Source: Bacteroidales bacterium UBA1077
GTDB taxonomy: Bacteria; Bacteroidota; Bacteroidia; Bacteroidales; UBA932
Direction: 5' to 3'
Assembly: GCA_002314195.1 (NCBI GenBank)
Contig: DCCQ01000018.1
Span: 25,597-89,596, forward strand
Length of the DNA: 64,000 bases
Shown piece by piece: positions 50,129 to 58,729 of the stretch. The position numbers and the translations under genes were made by a program. The notes beneath the pieces were generated by a model. The model was not told the DNA's origin, made no database searches, and saw only the letters and a program-made list of their open reading frames with translations. Numbering within the stretch: the first letter of the stretch is position 1; each line of letters begins with the position of its first letter.

Positions 50129-50159
50129 CAAAGATAGAGAATATTCCTGAAATAACAAA
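50129..50159 (-). promoter_or_regulatory. Promoter of tRNA-Leu
   Basis: On the minus strand TTTG (50159-50156), 19 bases, then TATCTTTG (50136-50129): a full match. The tRNA starts 29 bases later. Confidence 0.75.
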
Positions 50160-50179
50160 TATTTTTGAAGAATTATTTG

Positions 50180-50187
50180 TATCTTTG
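50180..50187 (+). promoter_or_regulatory. -7 box of rpsP
   Basis: TATCTTTG at 50180-50187 lies 64 bases before the rpsP ATG. No TTTG is found at the usual distance, so only the -7 part is supported. Confidence 0.5.
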
Positions 50188-50251
50188 CATGCTTTCACGA
50201 GTTGAAGGCAATGGTAAAACATCAACATTATTAATTTAAAACAGATTCACA

Positions 50252-50818
50252 ATGGCTGTTAAAATCAGACTTCAGCGCCACGGTAAGAAGAATTTCGCAT
50301 TCTTCCACATTGTTGTGGCTGACTCACGCGCGCCTCGCGACGGTCGTTTCATCGAGCAGCTCGGTTCCTACAACCCTAACACCAACCCTGCCACCATCAT
50401 CCTTGATGGCGAGAAGGCTCTCAAATGGCTCAATGTCGGCGCCCAGCCTACACTTGTGGCCCGCAGGCTCCTCTCTTACGAGGGTGTCCTCCTGAGAAAG
50501 CATCTTGATGGCGGTATCGCAAAGGGTGCCCTCACACAGGAGCAGGCCGACGCTAAATGGAACGCCTGGAAGGCAGAGAGAGACGCGAAGATCGCCGCCA
50601 AGAAGGCAGGCCTCGTAAAGGATGCCGCCGACAAGGCCAAGGTCGCTCTTGAGGCCGAGAAGAAGGTTAACGCGGAAAGGGCCGAGGCTCTCGCAAAGAA
50701 GGCCGAGGAACTCGCTGAGGCTCAGCGCAAGGCTGCTGAAGAGGCAGCTGCAGCAAAGGCCGCAGAGGAAGCCGCCGCTGCCGCGGAGGCGACTCCTGAG
50801 ACTCCAGCAGAGGCCTAA
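50252..50818 (+). CDS. rpsP: 30S ribosomal protein S16 with long C-terminal tail
   Basis: 188 residues. The first 85 or so are the S16 core (MAVKIRLQRHGKKNFAFFHI, DSRAPRDGRFIEQLGSYNPN). From about 95 on the protein is a Lys/Ala/Glu-rich helix (DAKWNAWKAERDAKIAAKKAG and a run of AEEAAAAK-type units, each quoted short). Bacteroidetes S16 proteins commonly carry such a tail; core bacteria end near residue 85. It assembles into the 30S subunit. rimM follows four bases after the stop, the usual rpsP-rimM pair. Codon bias is strong. Confidence 0.96.
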   Translation: MAVKIRLQRHGKKNFAFFHIVVADSRAPRDGRFIEQLGSYNPNTNPATIILDGEKALKWLNVGAQPTLVARRLLSYEGVLLRKHLDGGIAKGALTQEQADAKWNAWKAERDAKIAAKKAGLVKDAADKAKVALEAEKKVNAERAEALAKKAEELAEAQRKAAEEAAAAKAAEEAAAAAEATPETPAEA

Positions 50819-50822
50819 TCCG

Positions 50823-51353
50823 ATGTACAGGGCAAAGTCAGAACTTCTGCGTGTTGCCCGGGTACTGAAGTCCAACGGTACCGAAGGCGAAATCCTCATT
50901 GGATTCCGCGAGATAAGTCCCGAGGACCTGAACCAAAAAGAACCGGTGCTCATCACATTCGATGGGCTTCCGGTTCCTTTTTTTATTGAATCATTCTCAA
51001 AAAAGGGCACAAGCAGAGCCCTTACCCGCCTGACAGGCGTAAAGAATCTTGAAGACGCCGAGGAACTGGTCGGAAAAGACATATTCGCAAAGCCAGACGG
51101 AATCAATGAATATGAAAGCGAGGATGGCAGTCTGACAGTTGATGACTTGATCGGCTGGACTCTGCTTGACTCCGGCAATGAGAAAGTCGGCGAGATCACC
51201 GACTACGAGGACATTCCGGGCAACACCTGCCTATATGTGGAAACGAAAGACGGACAGGTGATGATTCCTCTGCACGAAGACCTCATCCTGTCCGTCGATG
51301 AAGATTCCAAATCTATTTCCATGACCGTGCCCGAAGGGCTGATCAGCCGCTAG
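50823..51353 (+). CDS. rimM: Ribosome maturation factor RimM
   Basis: 176 residues from ATG at 50823. The N-terminal RimM barrel (VARVLKSNGTEGEILIGFRE) is followed by the PRC-barrel domain with LIGWTLLDSGNEKVGEITD and MIPLHEDLILSVDEDSKSI. It helps 30S head maturation and binds S19. The frame runs open into rpsP, but this ATG fits the family and lies just after the rpsP stop. Its stop overlaps the convergent DUF975 gene by four bases. Confidence 0.93.
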   Translation: MYRAKSELLRVARVLKSNGTEGEILIGFREISPEDLNQKEPVLITFDGLPVPFFIESFSKKGTSRALTRLTGVKNLEDAEELVGKDIFAKPDGINEYESEDGSLTVDDLIGWTLLDSGNEKVGEITDYEDIPGNTCLYVETKDGQVMIPLHEDLILSVDEDSKSISMTVPEGLISR

Positions 51354-52129
51354 ACTTTAGGCATAAAGTCCTCGTCACTGCTCTCTGAAACACGCTGGAT
51401 TGGAGTGACCGGAGCGGCGGCAGGTGCGGTAGGAGCGGCAGGTGCGGAAATTCCTGAGGAACGCCTTTCATAGTCCGCCTTCACATCAGCATAGAACGCG
51501 GCCTGTGCGGTCTGCACATATGGCAAAAACCACAGAAAACCTATTCCCAGAGTGAAGAAGAGGCAAAGGATGAACCATCCAGCGAAACTGAGATACAGGT
51601 AGAAAAGGTCGAACTTGTGGCCATACATCATGTCTTTGCTGAGGTTAATCGCCTCATTGGCCGAAAGTTCAGGCCTGTCAACGAGGATGTAATTTGTCAT
51701 TGCATACGACAGACTCTTTATGATTCCGGGGACAAAAAGCAGAAGGGACCACAGAGTCACAAAAAATCTGTTCAGGAACACGCCCCAGACATGATGCCAA
51801 TAATTTCCGAATCCAAGTTTGAACTCATTCGACGTGATCCTGTCGTCACCATCGCCCTGAAGGGACTTGAAAGCGTTGACGAGCCCGACCTGAAGAGGAC
51901 ATGAGACGAAAATCAAACCCAAAATAAACACTGGATACCATTTCATCATGTCAGCGGCAAGCTGAAGGTTCGTCGGATCGTTCGACAGTTGCACAGCCTT
52001 TGTCTCATAAGGAGCCATGAACACTACCATAACGGCCACAAATGCAAGAACTGCAAGCACAGCCGGTGCCCATCTGCCTTTCAAGGCTGCAAGAGCCTCA
52101 TTTTTATAGTCCTGATTCTGTTTCATCAT
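51350..52129 (-). CDS. DUF975 family membrane protein
   Basis: 259 residues with five or so hydrophobic segments (about 23-40, 66-84, 115-135, 175-200 and 205-215). KLGFGNYWHHVWGVFLNRFF and LVDRPELSANEAINLSKDMMYGHKFDLFYL (residues about 147-176, abbreviated) are typical of DUF975 proteins, whose role is unknown. A proline/alanine-rich cytosolic tail (SAPAAPTAPAAAPVTP) ends it. Convergent with rimM. The start is ATG at 52129 with a second ATG next to it. Confidence 0.82.
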   Translation of the reverse strand: MMKQNQDYKNEALAALKGRWAPAVLAVLAFVAVMVVFMAPYETKAVQLSNDPTNLQLAADMMKWYPVFILGLIFVSCPLQVGLVNAFKSLQGDGDDRITSNEFKLGFGNYWHHVWGVFLNRFFVTLWSLLLFVPGIIKSLSYAMTNYILVDRPELSANEAINLSKDMMYGHKFDLFYLYLSFAGWFILCLFFTLGIGFLWFLPYVQTAQAAFYADVKADYERRSSGISAPAAPTAPAAAPVTPIQRVSESSDEDFMPKV

Positions 52130-52178
52130 TCAACATCATGATGGTGACCGGAAAGTGCTTTCGCGGACAACCAAGACA

Positions 52179-52931
52179 TTAGTATTCAACAGCGATTGCC
52201 GCTACCAGGAAGTCCAGGCAGAAATTCTGAGGCAGCGTTGCGCCATTCGAAGTCACATCGAACTTGATCGCGTCAACATCAAACTTGGAAGCGTCCTTCA
52301 TCTCCCATGCTGTCCAATCCTTCACGATCTTCTTCTCAGCGCCGGTGTAGTCAACCAGATAGAAGTCTTCTTTTACGACCTCATTGTCATTCTTGTAGAA
52401 AGTGGCGGTAACCTTCAGGAAATCACCGTCCGCAATCTGACCTTCCTCTGCCAGTTTTTCCACATACTTGGTGTTGTTGATGTAGAATCCAGACACATAG
52501 CATGTAGATTTCGTGAAATAACCGCTGTACTTGAACACAACGTCATATTTTTCTTCGGACGGGGAATAGACGGCGTAGGCCTTGCTGTTAAAACCGTTTT
52601 TCGGATTCGTAAGTCCTGCGTACTGTCCTGCCGAAGAAAGCACCAAGGCGTTATCGGACTGATCCATGCCTCCTTTTTTGAGCGAAACTCTCCAACCACC
52701 CCTGAAATCGCTGTTGACATCACCGCAAGACGTACACAGGGCAGAATAATTGTCAAGCATTATATACTTGTTGAAATAAAGGCTGTCAATGACCGGATAA
52801 TTTGTCGGATCCTCAACTATGTAGCCGAATTGTCCTCCCAAAGTGTAGCTCATAGTAGAAGGTTTGTTCTCACAAGAGATGGCAGCGATAGAGATAACCG
52901 CCAGAATGAAAATTTTGATCGAGTTTTTCAT
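52179..52931 (-). CDS. Putative DUF4465-like lipoprotein
   Basis: 250 residues. The signal MKNSIKIFILAVISIAAISC ends at a lipobox cysteine (C20). The body is beta-rich with many aromatic residues; FRGGWRVSLKKGG, VSGFYINNTKY and NFCLDFLVAAI correspond in order to what I remember of DUF4465, a secreted Bacteroidetes family. It is alone between a membrane-protein gene and dapF, each on the same strand but not obviously an operon. Base composition is AT-richer than its neighbours. Function unknown. Confidence 0.6.
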   Translation of the reverse strand: MKNSIKIFILAVISIAAISCENKPSTMSYTLGGQFGYIVEDPTNYPVIDSLYFNKYIMLDNYSALCTSCGDVNSDFRGGWRVSLKKGGMDQSDNALVLSSAGQYAGLTNPKNGFNSKAYAVYSPSEEKYDVVFKYSGYFTKSTCYVSGFYINNTKYVEKLAEEGQIADGDFLKVTATFYKNDNEVVKEDFYLVDYTGAEKKIVKDWTAWEMKDASKFDVDAIKFDVTSNGATLPQNFCLDFLVAAIAVEY

Positions 52932-52965
52932 GAAAAAATTTATTTTTAATGTTATTCAGCCAAAT

Positions 52966-53907
52966 TTACAACATAATTTCAACAGTACCAACAAAATCAG
53001 ACGGACCTGTCAGCCAAATGTCGCGGATTTGAAGAGTTTCGCCCTCACAGTGCGGGACAAAATCAACAGCAAGAGTGGCTATGGCGGCTTTCACGAGGCA
53101 GGTGACGCTACCATGAGCATCGACTCTTCCGGCGATGCCTTGTGAATATGCGGCTATCGCGGAGGCGACAATGCCCGTGCCGCAGGCCAATGTCTCATCC
53201 TCAACGCCTTTCTCGAATGTACGAATATGCAAGACAACATCATCTCCTTCCGGCACCGGCTCAACGAAATTCACGTTGGTGCCGGCGGGAGCGAAACGTG
53301 GATCCCCACGAAGAGTCCGGCCTTCAGACAGAACAGGATAATCCTTCAGGCAGTTGACGAATTTTACCAGATGCCGGGTTCCGGTGTCCAGAAAGCAGGC
53401 ATGCTCATCCGGGAAAGTCCGGATTCCGGACACATCCCGCATCTTCAGGCGGACAGTTCTTTCTGACCATAGATCATGCTGAGGCGATTGGGATAAGGGT
53501 TTGCCTGCGGTCACTTCGACAGGTTCAGCGACCGGAGGCAGCCGCTTAAAGGACGGAGACAGCCGTTCCGTGACCGAAAGAATCTCAGCCTGATGGCGGC
53601 CGTCGGGAGCGTCAAACGTTATCGGTTCACCAGACTTGACAAGTCCAAGATCGGCGGCGAAGGCGACGATGCAGCGGCCACCGTTGCCACACATCATGCC
53701 TCCGCTGCCGTCCGGATTGTAAAAGACCATCCGGAAAGCTGCGTCGGGGCTATCTTCAAGCAGCATGACCCCGTCCGCACCGAAACCGATGTGGCGGTCA
53801 CATAGACGGCGGATTTGTTCCTGTGACAGGGACAACTTACCGGCACGGTTGTCGGCCAGAAAGAAATCATTGCCCGCGCCATGGTATTTATAGAATTTCT
53901 GAGGCAT
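52966..53907 (-). CDS. dapF: Diaminopimelate epimerase with REP-derived insertion
   Basis: 313 residues against about 265-280 in the family. It converts LL- to meso-diaminopimelate for lysine and peptidoglycan. Catalytic cysteines are C73 in MMCGNGGR and C242 in LACGTGIVASA. The excess lies at residues about 112-150, between the FDAPDGRHQAEI and VRLKMRDVSGI blocks, and it contains the REP-coded peptide PVAEPVEV. The frame is intact and both active-site blocks are preserved, so the enzyme is probably functional with an extra surface loop. It follows dapD on the minus strand with four bases between them and is the last gene of the operon. Confidence 0.92.
   Translation of the reverse strand: MPQKFYKYHGAGNDFFLADNRAGKLSLSQEQIRRLCDRHIGFGADGVMLLEDSPDAAFRMVFYNPDGSGGMMCGNGGRCIVAFAADLGLVKSGEPITFDAPDGRHQAEILSVTERLSPSFKRLPPVAEPVEVTAGKPLSQSPQHDLWSERTVRLKMRDVSGIRTFPDEHACFLDTGTRHLVKFVNCLKDYPVLSEGRTLRGDPRFAPAGTNVNFVEPVPEGDDVVLHIRTFEKGVEDETLACGTGIVASAIAAYSQGIAGRVDAHGSVTCLVKAAIATLAVDFVPHCEGETLQIRDIWLTGPSDFVGTVEIML
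53458..53574. repeat. REP-type insertion within dapF
   Basis: The unaligned 117 bases of dapF include CACTTCGACAGGTTCAGCGA and GGTC/GACC arms (53507-53536) matching the REP family. The remainder, including GCAGCCGC and CAGCCGTTCCGTGACCGAAAG-like segments given here in part, is more degenerate. Its length is a multiple of three. Confidence 0.75.
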
Positions 53908-53911
53908 GCTC

Positions 53912-54673
53912 TTATCTTAAAAGCGATTCCAGTTCCACAGAAGCATCCGTCCTGCCGTCACGATACTTTACGATGACAGGGGCATAGACATGAATCCCGG
54001 CCTCATTTCCGGGCCCGGAAGACACCGGGCGGCTCCCGGAAACCACCACAGCGCCCGCTGGTACAACAATCTGACCCGATGATGTCCTTGGAATATATTC
54101 ACCTGAAGTGGCGTCATAGATGGCGGTTCCCTTGGTCAGTATCACCCCGGAGGCAAGCACAGCCCCCTCTCCCACTATCGTACCCTCGTATATTCCGCAG
54201 TTTCCGCCGACGAAAGCATTGTCCTCGACAATAACCGGCATCGCACCGGCCGGTTCCAGCACTCCGCCGATCTGAGCCGCCGCCGAGATGTGCACATTCT
54301 TTCCGATCTGGGCACAGGACCCCACAAGGGCATGAGAGTCAATCATCGTGCCCTCGTCCACATAAGCGCCGATGTTGACATAGGACGGCGGCATCATTAT
54401 CACCGACGGAGCGAGATAAGCCCCGCAACGAACACTGCTGCCACCCGGAACTATGCGGACACGATCCTGCAAAGAGAATGACCTAAGCGGAAGCGTGTCC
54501 TTGTCGAAGAATGAATATCCTCCCTCACTCAGATCCTTCAACTTTCCGACCTTGAATCCCTCCAGAATGGCTTCCTTTATCCATGTGTTCACTTTCCAGC
54601 GGCCGTCCACTTTCTCAGCCACACGGATCTCACCTGTCTCCAACTGACGGCGCACAGTCTGAAAATCCATCAT
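53912..54673 (-). CDS. dapD: Tetrahydrodipicolinate N-succinyltransferase
   Basis: 253 residues from ATG at 54673, which overlaps the dapA stop as ATGA; the frame is open 13 codons further up but within dapA. A left-handed beta-helix (hexapeptide repeats such as VNIGAYVDEGTMIDSHALVG) forms the core, with FVGGNCGIYEGTIVGEGAVL and the closing YAPVIVKYRD. It succinylates the amino group formed from tetrahydrodipicolinate, the first step of the succinylase branch. Its presence with an M20 peptidase in the operon indicates that branch, and not the single-step DapL route, for this organism. Confidence 0.92.
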   Translation of the reverse strand: MMDFQTVRRQLETGEIRVAEKVDGRWKVNTWIKEAILEGFKVGKLKDLSEGGYSFFDKDTLPLRSFSLQDRVRIVPGGSSVRCGAYLAPSVIMMPPSYVNIGAYVDEGTMIDSHALVGSCAQIGKNVHISAAAQIGGVLEPAGAMPVIVEDNAFVGGNCGIYEGTIVGEGAVLASGVILTKGTAIYDATSGEYIPRTSSGQIVVPAGAVVVSGSRPVSSGPGNEAGIHVYAPVIVKYRDGRTDASVELESLLR

Positions 54674-55539
54674 ATTCCCGTCTCTTTTAAAGATTCGATC
54701 ATCGCCTTCCACGTCGAAGGAGAGGCCTCGGTCAAAGGAATGCGCATCTCGCTTGAGCAGAGCCCGAGAAGGCTCAAACCGGCCTTCACAGGAATCGGAT
54801 TGCTCTCGGCAAAGCAGCTGCGGAACAACGGCACAAGTCTTTTGTTGATCTCTTCAGCTGTAGTGAAATCCTTATCAGCCAAAGCGTTCACCAATTTCAC
54901 CATCAACTCCGGGGCTAAGTTGGAAACAACGCTGATCACTCCGTCTCCCCCAGCCTTCATGATTTGGAATGTCTGGTCGTCATTGCCGCTCAAAACGCTG
55001 AACTTCGCGGACTTTTCGGAAAGAATCATGTTGATCTGAACAAGATCTCCGGAAGCCTCCTTGACCGCGATCACGTTGGGAATCTCCTCCAGACGCAGGG
55101 TCGTGTCAGCCGACATATTCACCCCGGTCCTGCCGGGCACGTTGTAGGCTACTATGCCCTTGTCGGTAGCTGCCGCCACCATTTTGAAATATTCATAAAT
55201 CCCTTCCTGCGTCGGCTTGTTGTAGTAAGGCACAACGATGAGGAACGCATCCGGCCCGTAAGGATCCAGCAGGCGGATGTTCCGGATAGTCTGCGCCGGA
55301 GAGTTAGCCCCGCCGCCGACCACCAAAGGTCTGTCAGGGCATAGTTCCCTGGTGATCCGGAGAATCTCACATTTTTCATCATTCTCCAGGCAAGGAGTCT
55401 CGGCGGTCGTACCCAGCGGAACCAGGAAATGGATACCGGCCTCGACCTGCCTGCGCACCATCGCCTTATAGGCCTCAAAATCAACCTTTCCTTCCTTGAA
55501 CGGAGTCACAAGCGCCGTTCCGCAACCTTTCAGTTTCAT
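54670..55539 (-). CDS. dapA: 4-hydroxy-tetrahydrodipicolinate synthase
   Basis: 289 residues from ATG at 55539; a TTG two codons upstream overlaps dapB and is less likely. The TIM barrel shows GTTAETPCL near the start, the substrate tyrosine in YNVPGRTGVN and the Schiff-base lysine in VIAVKEASGD. It condenses pyruvate and aspartate semialdehyde. Two bases separate it from the dapB stop, and its own stop overlaps dapD. Confidence 0.95.
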   Translation of the reverse strand: MKLKGCGTALVTPFKEGKVDFEAYKAMVRRQVEAGIHFLVPLGTTAETPCLENDEKCEILRITRELCPDRPLVVGGGANSPAQTIRNIRLLDPYGPDAFLIVVPYYNKPTQEGIYEYFKMVAAATDKGIVAYNVPGRTGVNMSADTTLRLEEIPNVIAVKEASGDLVQINMILSEKSAKFSVLSGNDDQTFQIMKAGGDGVISVVSNLAPELMVKLVNALADKDFTTAEEINKRLVPLFRSCFAESNPIPVKAGLSLLGLCSSEMRIPLTEASPSTWKAMIESLKETGI

Positions 55540-55541
55540 AT

Positions 55542-56219
55542 TCAATCCTCCTTGAAAAACAGTTCCTTGAATTCATGCACACCCTGCAGTCCCTCGGTCA
55601 TCAAAGCCGCGACGACCGCTCCCTCGGCAAAACCCCTGCGTGAGAAAGCCTCGTGCTCTATCGTGATGCGGTCGTTTTCTCCCTCGAAACCGACTGTATG
55701 AATTCCGGCGAGTTCGCCGACACGCACAGAAGCCACATCGGGCTTGACTCCCAAATCCTCCTCCACCACAGCCGCCAAAGATTTCGCAGTTCCGCTCGGA
55801 GCGTCCAATTTATGGACATGATGCTTCTCCACAATGTAGGGAGAATAGCCTCCCGCTTTAGCCAAATACCTGGAAATCAATCCTACCGCGGCGGAAAGGA
55901 CATTCACGCCGACAGAATAGTTCGATGAATATATCATCGGGGTCCCATGGCTCTCAAAGCATTTCACCACATTGTCCTTGATGTCGTTCCAGCCCGTCGT
56001 GCCGATCACCGCAGCCTTGAAATTGGCGGCGATGAATCCGTAATTGCTCCTGAACGCGTCCGGAGTCGTGAAATCTATGCAGACACAATCCTTCGCCAAA
56101 ACCGGGTCAAATGATGTTATGTCCTCGCTTGTCCCGGCGCACTCGATGCCTCGTGCCTTCAAGACTGTCGCCACATTATGCCCCATGCGGCCATAGCCGC
56201 TGATAACCACTTTTATCAT
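55542..56219 (-). CDS. dapB: 4-hydroxy-tetrahydrodipicolinate reductase
   Basis: 225 residues, slightly short but complete. The NAD(P)-binding GYGRMGHNV is at 8-16, and EKHHVHKLDAPSGTA carries the catalytic histidine and lysine and the substrate-binding GT. It reduces hydroxy-tetrahydrodipicolinate. It starts two bases after lysC and precedes dapA by two. Confidence 0.93.
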   Translation of the reverse strand: MIKVVISGYGRMGHNVATVLKARGIECAGTSEDITSFDPVLAKDCVCIDFTTPDAFRSNYGFIAANFKAAVIGTTGWNDIKDNVVKCFESHGTPMIYSSNYSVGVNVLSAAVGLISRYLAKAGGYSPYIVEKHHVHKLDAPSGTAKSLAAVVEEDLGVKPDVASVRVGELAGIHTVGFEGENDRITIEHEAFSRRGFAEGAVVAALMTEGLQGVHEFKELFFKED

Positions 56220-56221
56220 CT

Positions 56222-57571
56222 TTACCTGAATATATAGTCATGCACAGCCTTCAGAGTGACCGCAAGCCGGTCACGGTCAATGACAAAGCTTTCGCTCATC
56301 AAATTCGCCCCGACATCCGCCAAAGACACTTTGCCGGAAGATTTGATGGCTTTGTCGCCAAGCCCCTCGAAACCGACAATGTTCCTGCCTATGACCGATA
56401 TGAAAGCCTTGTCGCGATATACCGTCACATCCGCCCAGCCACCGATTTCTTCAATGGCTTCCTCGAAGCCGTCTGTAGCCTCAGACACAACCAGATAGAC
56501 TGCCGACTCCGTAGCCTTGGCCAGGATAACATTCACTCTCCTGGCAGACATGGAGGCAAAGACCTTTCCGAGCATATTCGTCACTCCTTCCATCTTGCAT
56601 GAGCAGATCTTGACGAACAGTGTCTCTTCCCTGACAGCCACCGACTTAGGGCCATCGGGAGACTCGTCGCCCCTGGTGACGAGACTGCCGCCGCATTCCG
56701 GATTGCCTGAGTTGAGAACCAGAATCGGAATATTCTTTCGTCTGGCAGGTTCGATCGTGAGCGGATGCAGCACGCGTGCGCCCATCGCCGCCATCTCTGC
56801 CGCCTCCTCGTACGAGATCACATCTATTTTCCTCGTGTCGTGCACTATTCTTGGATCTGCCGTGCGGATGCCGTCCACATCGGTCCAGATCTCGACCCGC
56901 TGAGCCCCGAGCGCCATACCGAAAATCGCGGCGGAATAGTCCGAGCCCTCGAAACCGAGGACCGACGGGGCCCCGGCCTCCGTGGAAGCCACGAAACCTT
57001 GAGTCAGGACAATGTCCACGCCTTTGGACCCGGCACCGACAATTCTTTTCACATTGGACTCGGTAATGTCCAGGTCCGGCCGGGCGTTCAGGTAGTTGTC
57101 GTCTGTTATGATCATCCTTCTGGCGTCAATCCACTGGCAGGAGACTCCATTGGCGTTGAACGCGTAACTGATTATGGTCGAAGAGAGAAGTTCTCCGGTG
57201 GAGATTATCCTGGCCTCGCTGCGGGGTGACAGTTCTCCGATAAGGCAGACACCTCCGACGAAAGTCTCCAGCCCGCCGATCAGTTCTTCAACATCCTCCA
57301 TGGCATTCTCAAGCAGTTTCGGATTGTCAGCAAGGAGTTCCTTGGCAAGGAGGAAATGCCTTTCGCGGAGAGCGGCAAGCAAAGCCTTCACATTTTCTTC
57401 ATGCTGAGCCTCAGCCTCTTTTGCCAAAGAACACAGTGACCTCGTGACTTTGGCCAAAGCGGAGACCACCACGAGAGGCTTGTCATGAAGCCTGCCCCTC
57501 ACAATCGAGATCACCCTGTTGATCGCCTCTGCGTTCTGGACGGACGTGCCGCCGAATTTCATCACTATCAT
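56222..57571 (-). CDS. lysC: Aspartate kinase (monofunctional)
   Basis: 449 residues. MIVMKFGGTSVQNAEAI begins the kinase domain with the KFGGTS motif, followed by FEGSDYSAAIFG and EIWTDVDGIRTADPRI. Two C-terminal ACT domains (about 300-449) are expected to bind lysine for feedback inhibition. There is no homoserine-dehydrogenase fusion, so it is dedicated to the lysine/DAP branch by context. Second gene of the operon, with one base between it and the M20 peptidase gene. Confidence 0.94.
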   Translation of the reverse strand: MIVMKFGGTSVQNAEAINRVISIVRGRLHDKPLVVVSALAKVTRSLCSLAKEAEAQHEENVKALLAALRERHFLLAKELLADNPKLLENAMEDVEELIGGLETFVGGVCLIGELSPRSEARIISTGELLSSTIISYAFNANGVSCQWIDARRMIITDDNYLNARPDLDITESNVKRIVGAGSKGVDIVLTQGFVASTEAGAPSVLGFEGSDYSAAIFGMALGAQRVEIWTDVDGIRTADPRIVHDTRKIDVISYEEAAEMAAMGARVLHPLTIEPARRKNIPILVLNSGNPECGGSLVTRGDESPDGPKSVAVREETLFVKICSCKMEGVTNMLGKVFASMSARRVNVILAKATESAVYLVVSEATDGFEEAIEEIGGWADVTVYRDKAFISVIGRNIVGFEGLGDKAIKSSGKVSLADVGANLMSESFVIDRDRLAVTLKAVHDYIFR

Positions 57572-57572
57572 T

Positions 57573-58640
57573 TCAGTCTATCTGTTTTTGTCCGTTTACT
57601 GTCTTGAATATTTTCACATACTGGCAGACCGCCTTTTCCATTTCGGAGAGAAGGACATATTCATTGTCCGTGTGAGCCGTGAGTATGGAGCCAGGCCCGC
57701 AGATGGCCCTTTCCGGGAACTTCGTGAGCCTCGGAGCGTCGCTGCCGAATGAGACTGTCTTTGACGCTATCCCTTCGACCACGTGATAATAACGCAGCGG
57801 GGAGTCTCCCCCGAAGGCTTCCAGAGACGCATCATGAGGGCATATTCCGGAAAGTATGTCCTCAATGAGGCTGTCGGTAGTGAATGTGGTGCGGAAATAA
57901 AGCCTGAAACGGACCTCCGGGCTGAGAATGTTCTGCGGATTGTCGCTGACAAGGCCACCGACATTCCAGGTCGTGTCTCCAAGGATAGGATCCAAAGGGA
58001 ATTTGGTCAGTCTCAACGCGTTGATAAAATTCACGAATCTGTCCACCGCGCTTTTCCCATATTCGGGATAACCGGAATGGCACGCACGCCCCGGAATGGT
58101 GATTCCGAAAGCCTTCGTACCTTTGCTGGCCGAAACCAGACAATTGTCGGTAGGCTCCCCCACCAAGACAAATTTCCCACCTGGACAGTCTCGGGAATAT
58201 GCCTTCGCTCCGAAAGACCCGGTCTCCTCTCCGGCAAGCAGCAGCAGACCGAAATCCCGGAAGCCTTCCTCATACAACTGGCGGCAGGCGGAATACATTG
58301 CGAATATCTGCCCCTTGGCATCACAGCTTCCCCGGCCTGTCACGATCACGTCATCCCTCACGGCCGCCTTTCTGTCAGGCAGAATGTCCCCTTCGCTCAC
58401 GTCAGAGACAACCGGCGCGATGTAAGGCGGAACCGTGTCCAGATGTGTGCAGAACACAAAGGAAGGTTTCCCGGTCCCTGACCAGTCGAACAGCAGGTTG
58501 ACCGTCCCGTCCCCTACCTCGTGGCTTTGGACAGAGCAGTCACCGAACGGCAGACGCTTCCCGAGAGACTCCGCCAAGAGCCTCTCATCCCCGGATAGCG
58601 AGGGAATGTTCAAAATACTCAGGAACAAATCCAGATCCAT
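57573..58640 (-). CDS. M20 metallopeptidase, probable succinyl-DAP desuccinylase
   Basis: 355 residues. The metal-binding motifs are CTHLDTVP with the first His and Asp, GRGSCDAKGQ with the shared aspartate, and LLAGEETGSFG with the catalytic and metal glutamates. A dimerisation domain fills the middle (about 165-270). Relatives include ArgE and DapE; the location as first gene of a lysC-dapB-dapA-dapD-dapF operon favours DapE, which removes the succinyl group added by DapD. The final histidine is in ILTAHTDNEYV. ArgE-like activity cannot be excluded by sequence. Confidence 0.82.
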   Translation of the reverse strand: MDLDLFLSILNIPSLSGDERLLAESLGKRLPFGDCSVQSHEVGDGTVNLLFDWSGTGKPSFVFCTHLDTVPPYIAPVVSDVSEGDILPDRKAAVRDDVIVTGRGSCDAKGQIFAMYSACRQLYEEGFRDFGLLLLAGEETGSFGAKAYSRDCPGGKFVLVGEPTDNCLVSASKGTKAFGITIPGRACHSGYPEYGKSAVDRFVNFINALRLTKFPLDPILGDTTWNVGGLVSDNPQNILSPEVRFRLYFRTTFTTDSLIEDILSGICPHDASLEAFGGDSPLRYYHVVEGIASKTVSFGSDAPRLTKFPERAICGPGSILTAHTDNEYVLLSEMEKAVCQYVKIFKTVNGQKQID

Positions 58641-58729
58641 ACACTACGCTGTTTCGTCAAATATAACAATAAATCCGTGCTCCGTCAAGGAATGGAGGTA
58701 AGTAGGGATGGTAAAATGAGTTGAAAACC

